NCBI RefSeq assembly: GCF_021545785.1
Contig: NZ_CP079801.1
Location: 1,116,001-1,180,000, forward strand
Source: Halopseudomonas maritima
Lineage (GTDB): Bacteria; Pseudomonadota; Gammaproteobacteria; Pseudomonadales; Pseudomonadaceae
DNA: 64,000 nt
Reading direction: 5' to 3'
Shown: piece after piece, positions 33,197-42,491 of the stretch
How positions within the stretch are numbered: position 1 is the stretch's first letter
Layout of the letters: each line of letters opens with the position of its first letter
Notes under the pieces: generated by a model
What the model saw: only the letters and a program-made list of their open reading frames with translations
Databases searched by the model: none
What the model was told of the DNA's origin: nothing
Program-made: the position numbers and the translations under genes

Positions 33197-34495
33197 ATGA
33201 CTCTGAAGAAGATCGTCAAACAGGTCGGCGCGCTGGGCGTTGCCTGTGGCATGGCGCTTGGGGCAATGAGCGCCCAGGCCGAGGAGACCATCAAGGTCGG
33301 CGTGCTGCACTCGCTGTCCGGCACCATGGCCATCTCGGAAACCACGCTCAAAGACACCATGCTGATGCTGATCGAAGAGCAGAACAAAAAGGGCGGCCTG
33401 CTCGGCAAGCAGCTCGAACCCGTTGTAGTTGACCCGGCGTCCAACTGGCCGCTGTTCGCCGAGCGCACCCGGGAGCTGCTGGAGCAGCACGGTGTTGACG
33501 CCATCTTCGGCTGCTGGACCTCCGTTTCGCGCAAATCCGTACTGCCGGTGGTTGAAGAGCTGAACGGCATCCTGTTCTACCCGGTGCAGTACGAAGGTGA
33601 AGAGTCCTCGCGCAACGTGTTCTACACCGGCGCCGCGCCAAACCAGCAAGCCATTCCGGCAGTGGACTACCTGAAAGACGAACTAGGCATCGAGCGTTGG
33701 GTACTGGCCGGCACCGACTACGTCTACCCGCGCACCACCAACCGTATTCTGGAAGCCTACCTGAAGGCCAACGGCGTGGCGGAAGACGACATCATGATCA
33801 ACTACACCCCGTTCGGCCATGCTGACTGGCAGAACATCGTGGCCGAGATCAAGCGCTTTGGCAGCGCCGGCAAGAAGACCGCCGTGGTCTCCACCATCAA
33901 CGGTGACGCCAACGTGCCTTTCTACCGCGAACTAGGTAACCAGGGCGTTTCCGCTGAGGACATCCCGGTGGTTGCCTTCTCCGTGGGTGAAGAAGAGCTG
34001 TCCGGTATCGACACCGGCCCGCTGGTCGGCCACATGGCCGCCTGGAACTACTTCATGAACGAAGAGACGCCGGAAAACGAAGCCTTCATCCAGGCCTGGC
34101 ACAACTACATTGGCGACACCAAGCGCGTCACCAATGACCCGATGGAAGCGCACTACATCGGCTTCAACATGTGGATCAAAGCGGTTGAAGCCGCTGGCAC
34201 CACCGATACCGACAAGGTCATCGATGCCATGGTTGGCGTTGAAGTACCCAACCTGACCGGCGGCACCAGCAAAATGCTGCCGAACCACCACATCACCAAG
34301 CCGGTTCTGATCGGTGAAATCCAGGACGACGGCCAATTCCTGACGGTTTCCAGCACTGAAGAGCTGGTGCCGGGCGACGCCTGGTCCGACTACCTGGAAG
34401 GCAGCAAGGACCTGCTCTCCGACTGGACCGCACCGGTCAGCTGCGGCAACTACAACACCGAAACCAAGAGCTGCGTCGGCACCACCGCCGAATAA
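33197..34495 (+). CDS. urtA: urea ABC transporter, substrate-binding protein
   Basis: A 432-residue periplasmic binding protein of the branched-chain amino acid/urea type. Signal peptide from ATG 33197 (AGGAAAGGAAC upstream) ending SAQA. Mature protein: EETIKVGVLHSLSGTMAISE, DAIFGCWTSVSRKSVLPVVE, LFYPVQYEGEESS and DYVYPRTTNRILEAYLKANG, which are UrtA hallmarks. Captures urea for the UrtBCDE permease. First gene of a five-gene operon preceded by NtrC and sigma-54 signals. Confidence 0.96.
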   Translation: MTLKKIVKQVGALGVACGMALGAMSAQAEETIKVGVLHSLSGTMAISETTLKDTMLMLIEEQNKKGGLLGKQLEPVVVDPASNWPLFAERTRELLEQHGVDAIFGCWTSVSRKSVLPVVEELNGILFYPVQYEGEESSRNVFYTGAAPNQQAIPAVDYLKDELGIERWVLAGTDYVYPRTTNRILEAYLKANGVAEDDIMINYTPFGHADWQNIVAEIKRFGSAGKKTAVVSTINGDANVPFYRELGNQGVSAEDIPVVAFSVGEEELSGIDTGPLVGHMAAWNYFMNEETPENEAFIQAWHNYIGDTKRVTNDPMEAHYIGFNMWIKAVEAAGTTDTDKVIDAMVGVEVPNLTGGTSKMLPNHHITKPVLIGEIQDDGQFLTVSSTEELVPGDAWSDYLEGSKDLLSDWTAPVSCGNYNTETKSCVGTTAE

Positions 34496-34506
34496 GCAGC
34501 CCACCC

Positions 34507-34528
34507 GGCGGGCAGACAACTGCCCGCC
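34507..34528 (+). other. intercistronic hairpin after urtA
   Basis: GGCGGGCAG-acaa-CTGCCCGCC, a 9-bp GC stem without a T-run. Such hairpins behind binding-protein genes often stabilise the upstream message or thin read-through, giving excess binding protein. Confidence 0.6.
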
Positions 34529-34588
34529 ACTGTCCGCGGGGCGCCACGGCGCTCCGTTGAGCTGTTCCACCCGCTATCCAATCAGGAC

Positions 34589-36244
34589 ATGACCATGATC
34601 CCGACCTGCCGTTTGACACCCCGGCATGCCGTGCAGCAATGGCTTAGTCGCGTGCTGCTGCTGTGTCTGTGCAGTCTGCCCCTGCACGTCAGCGCCCAGC
34701 AAACCCCTGAGGCCGCGCCCGCACAGCCCTCCTTTGATGAGCTGGTACGCCAGTTGCCCAGCGGCAACCTGCGCCAGCGCGCCACCACGGTTGAACAACT
34801 CGCCAGCCAGCAGGATGAACGCCTGGCTGACATTCTCACCGCCCTGATCGCCGGCGACCTGCTGGCCACCAAGGACAAGCCCCCGGTTGTTGCCATTCGC
34901 AGCGGCGAGACCCTGACCGACGCGCTGAATGGCATTGACCTGACCGGCACCAGCGGCCTGCGCCGCATTCCGGTCAACAACAGCCTGCGCACCCAGCTGC
35001 GCGGCATGGTAGCCCAGCTCAACCTCAGCCACCCCGACAGCGACAAGCGCTACGCCGCCGTGCAGCGTTTTATCCGCGACGGCGTAGACGCCGAGACCGC
35101 CGCCCTGCTGAGCCAGCACCAGCCCACTGAGGAGTCTGGCCGGGTCAACGACGCCATCGACGCCGCCCTCGCCCTCTTTGCCCTGCAAGACGGTGAGCGT
35201 GACGCGCGCCTGGCGGCTATCGACACGCTCAGCGGCTCGCTGGAGCAGGAAGCGCGTAACGCCCTGCGCAGCGTCGCTGAAAACGACGAAGACGCTGAAT
35301 TGCGCGCCGCCGCCGCCAAGGCCATCGACTCCATTCAGGGCCGCATCAGCTTTTACCGCTTTATCGAAAATGTGTTTTTCGGCCTCAGTCTGGGCTCGAT
35401 CCTGCTGCTGGCGGCCATCGGCCTGGCCATCACCTTCGGCGTGATGGGCGTGATCAACATGGCCCACGGCGAGCTGATCATGATCGGCGCTTACACCACC
35501 TGGGGCATTCAGGTGCTGTTCCCCAACCTGATCGAATGGAGCCTGCTGATTGCCATTCCGGCCGCCTTCCTGATCACCGCATTGGTCGGCATCGCCATCG
35601 AGCGCGGGGTGATTCGCTTCCTCTATGGCCGCCCGCTGGAAACCCTGCTGGCCACCTTCGGCCTGAGTCTGGTGCTGCAGCAGGCGGTACGCACCCTGTT
35701 CAGCCCGCTCAACCGCTCGGTTACCTCACCGGAGTGGATCAGCGGCACCCTGAGCATCAACCCGGTGCTGTCGATCACCTATACCCGTCTGTACATCCTG
35801 CTGTTCGGGCTGGCGGTGTTCTTCGCGCTGATGCTGGTGATGAAACGCACCAGCCTCGGCCTCAAGGTCCGCGCCGTCTCGCAGAACCGCGCCATGGCCC
35901 GCGCCGTGGGCGTGCGTTCCAACTGGATCGACGCCCTGACCTTTGGTCTGGGTTCGGGTATCGCCGGGGTCGCAGGCGTTGCGCTGTCACAGATCACCAA
36001 CGTCGGCCCCAACCTCGGCCAGGCCTACATCATCGATTCGTTCATGGTGGTGGTGTTCGGCGGCGTGGGTAACCTCTGGGGCACGCTGGTCAGCGCCATG
36101 AGCCTGGGCCTGATCAACAACTTCCTCGAGCCCTGGGCCGGCGCCATGCTCGCCAAGGTGCTGGTGCTGATCATGCTGATCCTGTTTATCCAGAAGAAAC
36201 CCAAGGGACTCTTCCCGCAGAAAGGACGGGCAGCGGCTGACTGA
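34589..36244 (+). CDS. urtB: urea ABC transporter, permease UrtB
   Basis: A 551-residue inner-membrane permease. As usual for UrtB it has a signal-like N-terminus and a periplasmic alpha-helical region of about 200 residues (rich in Ala, Arg and Glu: LRQRATTVEQLASQQDERL, RDARLAAIDTLSGSLEQEA). The LivH-type membrane domain follows from about residue 265 (LLLAAIGLAITFGVMGVINM, HGELIMIGAYTTWGIQVLF). The cytoplasmic loop contains VRSNWIDALTFGLGSGIAGV. Second gene of the urt operon. Confidence 0.95.
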   Translation: MTMIPTCRLTPRHAVQQWLSRVLLLCLCSLPLHVSAQQTPEAAPAQPSFDELVRQLPSGNLRQRATTVEQLASQQDERLADILTALIAGDLLATKDKPPVVAIRSGETLTDALNGIDLTGTSGLRRIPVNNSLRTQLRGMVAQLNLSHPDSDKRYAAVQRFIRDGVDAETAALLSQHQPTEESGRVNDAIDAALALFALQDGERDARLAAIDTLSGSLEQEARNALRSVAENDEDAELRAAAAKAIDSIQGRISFYRFIENVFFGLSLGSILLLAAIGLAITFGVMGVINMAHGELIMIGAYTTWGIQVLFPNLIEWSLLIAIPAAFLITALVGIAIERGVIRFLYGRPLETLLATFGLSLVLQQAVRTLFSPLNRSVTSPEWISGTLSINPVLSITYTRLYILLFGLAVFFALMLVMKRTSLGLKVRAVSQNRAMARAVGVRSNWIDALTFGLGSGIAGVAGVALSQITNVGPNLGQAYIIDSFMVVVFGGVGNLWGTLVSAMSLGLINNFLEPWAGAMLAKVLVLIMLILFIQKKPKGLFPQKGRAAAD

Positions 36245-36288
36245 TCGCTGCTGCCAATCCGTTTCCAACCGAATTAAACGAGGGAAGT

Positions 36289-37382
36289 ATGCTTACCCAA
36301 CGACTGTTACTCAGTGATCGAGGCGGAATGCTGGTGCTGGGCCTGGTGCTGCTCACCGCCATCATCGTGCCGTTTCTCAATTTGGCGGTGCCGTCTGACT
36401 CACCGCTGTACATTTCCAACTACACCGTGGCGCTGCTCGGAAAATTTCTCTGCTTTGCCCTGCTGGCGCTGTCTGTCGACCTGATCTGGGGCTACGCCGG
36501 CATCCTGTCGCTCGGCCACGGCGCCTTCTTCAGCCTGGGCGGTTACGCCATGGGCATGTACCTGATGCGCCAGATTGGCGATCGCGGTGTCTACGGCCAC
36601 CCCGAGCTGATGGACTTCATGGTGGTGCTCAACTGGGACAAGCTGCCCTGGTACTGGCAGGGTTTCGACATGTTCTGGTTCGCCATGCTGATGGTGCTGC
36701 TGGTGCCGGGCCTGCTGGCCATGGTGTTCGGCTGGCTGGCGTTTCGCTCGCGGGTGACCGGCGTCTACTTCGCCATCATCACCCAGGCGCTGACCTACGC
36801 GCTGATGCTCGCCTTCTTCCGCAACGAGATGGGCTTTGGCGGCAACAACGGCCTGAACGACTTCAAGGAAATCCTCGGCTTTGATCTGGCAGCCAAGACC
36901 ACCCGCGTCGGGCTGTTTGTGGCCTCGGCCTTGGCCTTGATCGTCGGTTACATGGCCTGCCGCTACATCGTTACCTCGCGCATGGGCCGGGTGATCATCG
37001 CCATCCGTGATGCCGAAAGCCGCACCCGCTTCAGCGGTTATCAGGTCGAAAGCTACAAGCTCTGGCTGTTCGTGTTCTCCGCGATGCTGGCGGCGGTAGC
37101 CGGCGCGCTTTATGTGCCGCAGGTCGGCATCATCAACCCGGGCGAGTTCTCCCCGCTCAACTCCATCGAAATGGTGGTCTGGGTCGCAACCGGCGGCCGT
37201 GGCACCCTGTTCGGCGCCATTGTCGGCGCGTTCAGCGTCAACTACGCCAAGACCTTCTTCACCACCTTCTCACCGGAAACCTGGCTGTTCATCCTCGGCG
37301 GTCTGTTCGTACTGGTAACCCTGCTGCTGCCCAAAGGCATCGTGGGCCTGTTCGACCGCTTCAGCCGCAAGGGAGACAAACA

Positions 37383-37386
<4 letters not shown>
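36289..37386 (+). CDS. urtC: urea ABC transporter, permease UrtC
   Basis: A 365-residue LivM-type permease with about nine hydrophobic segments: LCFALLALSVDLIWGYAGIL, LGHGAFFSLGGYAMGMYLM, FAIITQALTYALMLAFFRN and RDAESRTRFSGYQVESYKLW (coupling loop). It pairs with UrtB in the membrane. Overlaps urtD by 4 bp. Confidence 0.96.
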
Positions 37387-38215
<829 letters not shown>

Positions 38216-38219
<4 letters not shown>

Positions 38220-38917
38220 CCATGCTCAGCATTCAAGGTATCAACCAGTTCTACAGCCAGAGCCACATCCTCTGGGATCTCGACCTGGAGCTGAAAGAAG
38301 GCAGCTGCAGCTGCCTGCTCGGCCGCAACGGCGTGGGCAAGACCACCCTGCTCAAATGCATCACCGGCCTGCTGCCGGTAAAAAGCGGGCAGATCAGCCT
38401 AATGGGCCGCGACATCACCAAGCTATCGACCGAAAACCGCGCCCGCTCCGGGATCGGCTACGTGCCGCAGGGCCGCGAGATCTTTCCGCTGCTGACGGTG
38501 GAAGAAAACCTGAAAATCTCCCTCGGCGCCCGCCCCGACCGCGCCCGGCAGATTCCCGCGCACATTTACGAGCTGTTCCCGGTGCTCAAGGAAATGAAAC
38601 ACCGCCGCGGCGGCGACCTGTCCGGTGGCCAACAGCAGCAACTGGCGATTGGCCGGGCGCTGGTGCTCGACCCCAAGCTGCTGATTCTTGATGAGCCGAC
38701 CGAGGGCATTCAGCCCAACATCGTGCGCGACATCAGCGACGTCATCCGCAAGCTCAACACCGAGCTGGGGCTGACCGTGCTGCTGGTCGAGCAGAAGCTG
38801 CCGTTCGCCCGCCGGGCCGCGGAAAGCTTTTTCATCATGGAACGCGGGCGCATGGTCGCCAACGGCCCGATGGATGATCTGAATGACGATCTGATCCAGC
38901 GCTATCTGACCGTCTGA
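38216..38917 (+). CDS. urtE: urea ABC transporter, ATPase UrtE
   Basis: A 233-residue LivF-type ATPase. Walker A LGRNGVGKTTLLKCITG, Q-loop GIGYVPQGREIFPLLTVEEN, signature LSGGQQQQLAIGRAL, Walker B LLILDEPTEGIQPN, switch VLLVEQKLPFARR. Last gene of the urt operon, followed by a GC-rich hairpin. Confidence 0.96.
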
Positions 38918-38930
38918 CCCTGCTGCACCT

Positions 38931-38957
38931 GCCGCCGCCGGGCAATCCGGCGGCGGC
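38931..38957 (+). terminator. urt operon terminator
   Basis: GCCGCCGCCGG-gcaat-CCGGCGGCGGC, an 11-bp stem 13 bp after the urtE stop, followed by a modestly T-rich CATTTCCTTTC. Confidence 0.7.
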
Positions 38958-38975
38958 CATTTCCTTTCACAGGCA

Positions 38976-39028
38976 ATGGGTCATTCTCCACCCATTTGCC
39001 TTCCATCGACGGGTGAAAAACCACCCAT
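38976..39028 (+). promoter_or_regulatory. tandem dyads, probable enhancer for the DctD-like regulator
   Basis: ATGGGT-N8-ACCCAT (38976-38995) and ACGGGT-N8-ACCCAT (39009-39028): two near-identical inverted repeats, centres 33 bp (three helical turns) apart, about 50-100 bp upstream of the sigma-54 promoter at 39080. Spacing and position fit binding sites for a sigma-54 activator, most simply the one encoded at 44327-45679. Confidence 0.65.
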
Positions 39029-39079
39029 CCACCACCACGCAACAACACAAAACCCTTATAAATCAGTGCCTTTTCAGTC

Positions 39080-39094
39080 TGGCACAGCGCTTGC
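39080..39094 (+). promoter_or_regulatory. sigma-54 promoter of the TAXI-TRAP transporter
   Basis: TGGCACAGCGCTTGC, followed by T. It matches the TGGCAC-N5-TTGCW consensus exactly, with GG-N10-GC. It is 87 bp upstream of the receptor ATG. Confidence 0.85.
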
Positions 39095-39166
39095 TCTAGG
39101 CCTTGTGTACATCCCGCCCGCCGCCCAACGGCGGCCAACTACAAACACAAGAACCGGAGTAACCCG

Positions 39167-40150
39167 ATGAACACATTGCGCTCCCTGGCGATTGCCAGCC
39201 TGTCTGCCACCACCCTGCTCTCCAGCTCCCTGGCTTTCGCCCAGGATCGCGACGGCTGGCCCTCCAGCTTTACCGTCGGCACTGCCAGCCAGGGCGGCAC
39301 CTACTTCGCCTACGGGTCTGGCTGGGCCAACTTTATCGCCGAGCAAACCGGTGTTTCCGGTGGCGCAGAGGTGACTGGCGGCCCGGTGCAAAACATGGCG
39401 CTGGTCCACACCGGTGACCTGGCTTTCGGTTTTACCACCATGGGCCCGGCCCGTGACGCCATCGGAGGCAAGAGCCCACTGGCCCCGGGCATGCCGCTGG
39501 ACAACACCTGCGCCATGTTCCCGATGTTCGAAACGCCCTTCTCCATGGCCGCCCTGGGCAGCTCCGGTGTGCAAAGCATCAGCGAGATTCCGGCAGGCAC
39601 GCGCATCGGCTTTGGCCCATCCGGTTCCACCTCCGACAGCTACTTCCCACGCATGATGGAAACCCTGGGCGTCCAGTTCGAGCCGCGTAACGGCAGTTGG
39701 GCAGACCTCGGCGGCCAGATGCAGGACGGCCTGCTGGACATGATCGGCTTTGCCGCCGGCATCCCGGTGCCGACCATCAGCCAGCTGGAAGTGCAGACTG
39801 CGGTCAACGTGATCTCCTTCACCCAGGAGGAAGCCGACAAGCTGGTCGCCAACTTCCCGGTCTCCGAATTCACCATCCCGGCCGGCACCTACGGCTCAGC
39901 CAAGGAAGATGTGCGCGCCGTGGCCATGTGGAACTTCGCCGTGGCCAACTGCGACCTGCCGGAGAGCTTCATCTATGAAGTCACCCGTCTGACCATGGAA
40001 AACAACCCGCGCATGGTGTCCATCCACCAGTCGGCGGTAACCAGCATTCCGGAAAACCGCGACAAGAACACCTTCATTCCGTGGCACCCGGGTGCGGCGC
40101 GCTGGTTTGCTGAAAACGGCTACGAGCTGGACCCGGCACTGGTCAAGTAA
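39167..40150 (+). CDS. TRAP transporter solute receptor, TAXI family
   Basis: A 327-residue periplasmic receptor. Signal peptide MNTLRSLAIASLSATTLLSS ending SLAFA. The TAXI family core is FTVGTASQGGTYFAYGSGWA, followed by VTGGPVQNMALVHTGDLAFG and GTRIGFGPSGSTSDSYFPRM. TAXI ligands include glutamate-like dicarboxylates and alpha-ketoglutarate, but many are unknown. The gene is transcribed with a fused TRAP permease and lies between a sigma-54 promoter and a DctB/DctD pair, suggesting a carboxylate. Confidence 0.9.
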   Translation: MNTLRSLAIASLSATTLLSSSLAFAQDRDGWPSSFTVGTASQGGTYFAYGSGWANFIAEQTGVSGGAEVTGGPVQNMALVHTGDLAFGFTTMGPARDAIGGKSPLAPGMPLDNTCAMFPMFETPFSMAALGSSGVQSISEIPAGTRIGFGPSGSTSDSYFPRMMETLGVQFEPRNGSWADLGGQMQDGLLDMIGFAAGIPVPTISQLEVQTAVNVISFTQEEADKLVANFPVSEFTIPAGTYGSAKEDVRAVAMWNFAVANCDLPESFIYEVTRLTMENNPRMVSIHQSAVTSIPENRDKNTFIPWHPGAARWFAENGYELDPALVK

Positions 40151-40171
40151 CCCTCTATCTCCCTGTCCACC

Positions 40172-40195
40172 GCCGCCCGGCCCATGCTGGGCGGC
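40172..40195 (+). other. intercistronic hairpin after the TAXI receptor
   Basis: GCCGCCC-N10-GGGCGGC without a T-run, between the receptor and permease genes. The position mirrors the hairpin after urtA. Confidence 0.5.
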
Positions 40196-40216
40196 CCGCT
40201 CCCTTGCAGGTGCACC

Positions 40217-42403
40217 ATGACTCAGCTAACTCACTCCCCTGCGGATGATCCGCACGCCACCCTCGCGCCCACCGCTCCGGTCATGGTAGAAGGCGTGGAC
40301 GACGAACCCGTTGAAGGCAACCGCCGCCTGTATCAGGGCTGGCGCATGCACGGCATGGCCGTGCTGGCCATCCTCTACTCGGCATTTCACCTTTACGTGC
40401 TGAATGTGTCCCCCATGGAGACCTGGAGCTACCGCATCGTGCACGTCTGTGGCGCGCTGATTCTGGGCTACCTGCTGTTTTCCGGTCGTGGCTTTGCCGA
40501 CGCGCCGACCCGCTCACAGCGCTGGGTCAACGTCGCGGCCATCACCGCCCTGCTGCCGGCGGGCTACGCCCTGTGGCAGACCGTCTCGATGTACCTGCTG
40601 CTCAAAGGCGGCGCCATGCGCGTGCCAGTCGAGATCGAAACCCTGCACTACGGCTGGCCGCTGCTGGCCGCCACCGGCGTGGGTATCGTGTTGAGCTGGC
40701 TGCAACGCCAACAGCGCAGCGGTTTTAACCTGCCCGATCTAGTGCTGATTGTCTGCTCGCTGGCCAGCGCCGGTTACTTCCTGGTGATCTTCAACTCTCC
40801 GCTGCGCATGAGCACCGGCACCCCGTTTGCGCCGATCGGCATGAGCTTCGCTGCTGTTGCCGGCACCGCGCTGATCATGGAAATGACCCGCCGCGTCGCG
40901 GGTCTGGCGCTGGTGGTGATTGCCCTGCTGTTCGTCGCCTACGTATTCGCCGGCCCGCACCTGCCGAGCTTTCTGGGCTATCCGGGCCTGAGCATTCAGC
41001 GCTTCTTCAGTCAGGTCTACACCGATATCGGCGTCCTGGGCCCGACCACCGCTGTATCGTCGACCTACATCATTCTGTTCATCATCTTCGCTGCCTTCCT
41101 GCAGGCGTCGAAGGTGGGTGACTACTTCGTCAACTTCGCCTTTGCCTGCGCCGGTCGTTCACGCGGCGGCCCGGCCAAAGTGTCCATTTTTGCCTCCGGC
41201 CTGATGGGCATGATCAACGGCACCAGCGCCGGCAACGTGGTGTCCACCGGCTCGCTGACCATCCCGCTGATGAAGAAAGTCGGCTACAGCAAAAAGACCG
41301 CCGGCGCGGTTGAAGCGGCTGCCTCCACCGGTGGCCAGATCATGCCGCCGATCATGGGCGCAGGCGCCTTCATCATGGCCGAGATCACCGGCATCCCCTA
41401 TACCGAGATCGCCATTGCGGCGGTTATCCCGGCGATTCTGTACTTCGCCTCGGTGTACTTCATGGTTGACCTGGAAGCCGCCAAGACCGGCATGCGCGGC
41501 ATGCGCAAGGAGGAGCTGCCGCAGCTCAAGGCGCTGCTGCGTCAGGTGTATCTGTTTGTGCCGATTCTGATCCTGGTGGTGGCGCTGTTCCTCGGTTACT
41601 CGGTGATCCGTGCCGGCACCCTGGCTACCGTTGCCGCCGCTGTCGTCAGCTGGCTGTCGCCCAACAAGATGGGCCTGCGCGGCATGCTCAAGGCGCTGGA
41701 GCTGGCCGGCATCATGTCGATCCAGATCATCGTGGTCTGTGCCTGTGCCGGTGTGATCGTGGGCGTGATTGCGCTGACCGGTGTCGGCGCGCGCTTCTCC
41801 TCCATGCTGCTGGGTCTGGCAGACGCCAGCCAACTGCTGGCACTGGTGTTCGCCATGCTGATCTCGATCGTTCTGGGCATGGGCATGCCGACCACCGCCG
41901 CCTACGCTGTCGCCGCCTCGGTCGTGGCCCCCGGACTGATTCAGCTCGGCATCGATCCGCTGACTGCGCACTTCTTCGTGTTCTACTTTGCAGTGGTCTC
42001 GGCTATCACCCCGCCGGTCGCACTGGCTTCGTTCGCGGCGGCCGGTATCTCGGGGGCTAACCCGATGCAGACCTCGGTTGCCTCGTTCAAGATCGGTCTG
42101 GCTGCGTTTATCGTGCCGTTCATGTTCTTCTACAACGGCGCGCTGCTGATGAACGACAGCATCCCGGCCATTATCCAGGCGCTGATCACCGCCAGCGCGG
42201 GCGTCTACCTGCTGTCGGCCGGCGTGCAAGGCTGGTTCATGAACCTGCGCACCAACTGGCTGGTACGCGGCCTGCTGATCATCGCCGCCTTCCTGATGAT
42301 CGAGGGGGGCGGGCTGACCGACCTGGTGGGCATCGCCACCGCCGTGCTGGCGGCCGGCCTGCAGAAGAAGCTCGGCGGCCGCCAACGGGTCTCGGTAGCC
42401 TGA
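40217..42403 (+). CDS. TRAP transporter fused small and large permease (4TM/12TM)
   Basis: A 728-residue membrane protein combining the DctQ-like small subunit (N-terminal four helices, about residues 45-180) and the DctM-like large subunit: KVSIFASGLMGMINGTSAGN, STGSLTIPLMKKVGYSKKTA, AAASTGGQIMPPIMGAGAFI and GMGMPTTAAYAVAASVVAPG. The ATG at 40217 is favoured over the longer frame from 40184 because it has GCAGG upstream. Fused permeases are the rule for TAXI-TRAP systems. Driven by a sodium or proton gradient. Confidence 0.93.
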   Translation: MTQLTHSPADDPHATLAPTAPVMVEGVDDEPVEGNRRLYQGWRMHGMAVLAILYSAFHLYVLNVSPMETWSYRIVHVCGALILGYLLFSGRGFADAPTRSQRWVNVAAITALLPAGYALWQTVSMYLLLKGGAMRVPVEIETLHYGWPLLAATGVGIVLSWLQRQQRSGFNLPDLVLIVCSLASAGYFLVIFNSPLRMSTGTPFAPIGMSFAAVAGTALIMEMTRRVAGLALVVIALLFVAYVFAGPHLPSFLGYPGLSIQRFFSQVYTDIGVLGPTTAVSSTYIILFIIFAAFLQASKVGDYFVNFAFACAGRSRGGPAKVSIFASGLMGMINGTSAGNVVSTGSLTIPLMKKVGYSKKTAGAVEAAASTGGQIMPPIMGAGAFIMAEITGIPYTEIAIAAVIPAILYFASVYFMVDLEAAKTGMRGMRKEELPQLKALLRQVYLFVPILILVVALFLGYSVIRAGTLATVAAAVVSWLSPNKMGLRGMLKALELAGIMSIQIIVVCACAGVIVGVIALTGVGARFSSMLLGLADASQLLALVFAMLISIVLGMGMPTTAAYAVAASVVAPGLIQLGIDPLTAHFFVFYFAVVSAITPPVALASFAAAGISGANPMQTSVASFKIGLAAFIVPFMFFYNGALLMNDSIPAIIQALITASAGVYLLSAGVQGWFMNLRTNWLVRGLLIIAAFLMIEGGGLTDLVGIATAVLAAGLQKKLGGRQRVSVA

Positions 42404-42413
42404 AGCAAAAACC

Positions 42414-42442
42414 CGGACAACCCGCAGCCAACGGGTTGTCCG
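42414..42442 (+). terminator. hairpin between TRAP permease and kinase genes
   Basis: CGGACAACCCG-N7-CGGGTTGTCCG, an 11-bp perfect stem 10 bp after the permease stop. The downstream sequence has little T, so termination may be partial and the kinase/regulator genes may be read through. Confidence 0.6.
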
Positions 42443-42491
42443 CTTGCTTGCCGACGGCTACGCTCGCGGGTAAGCACACACGCATCACATC

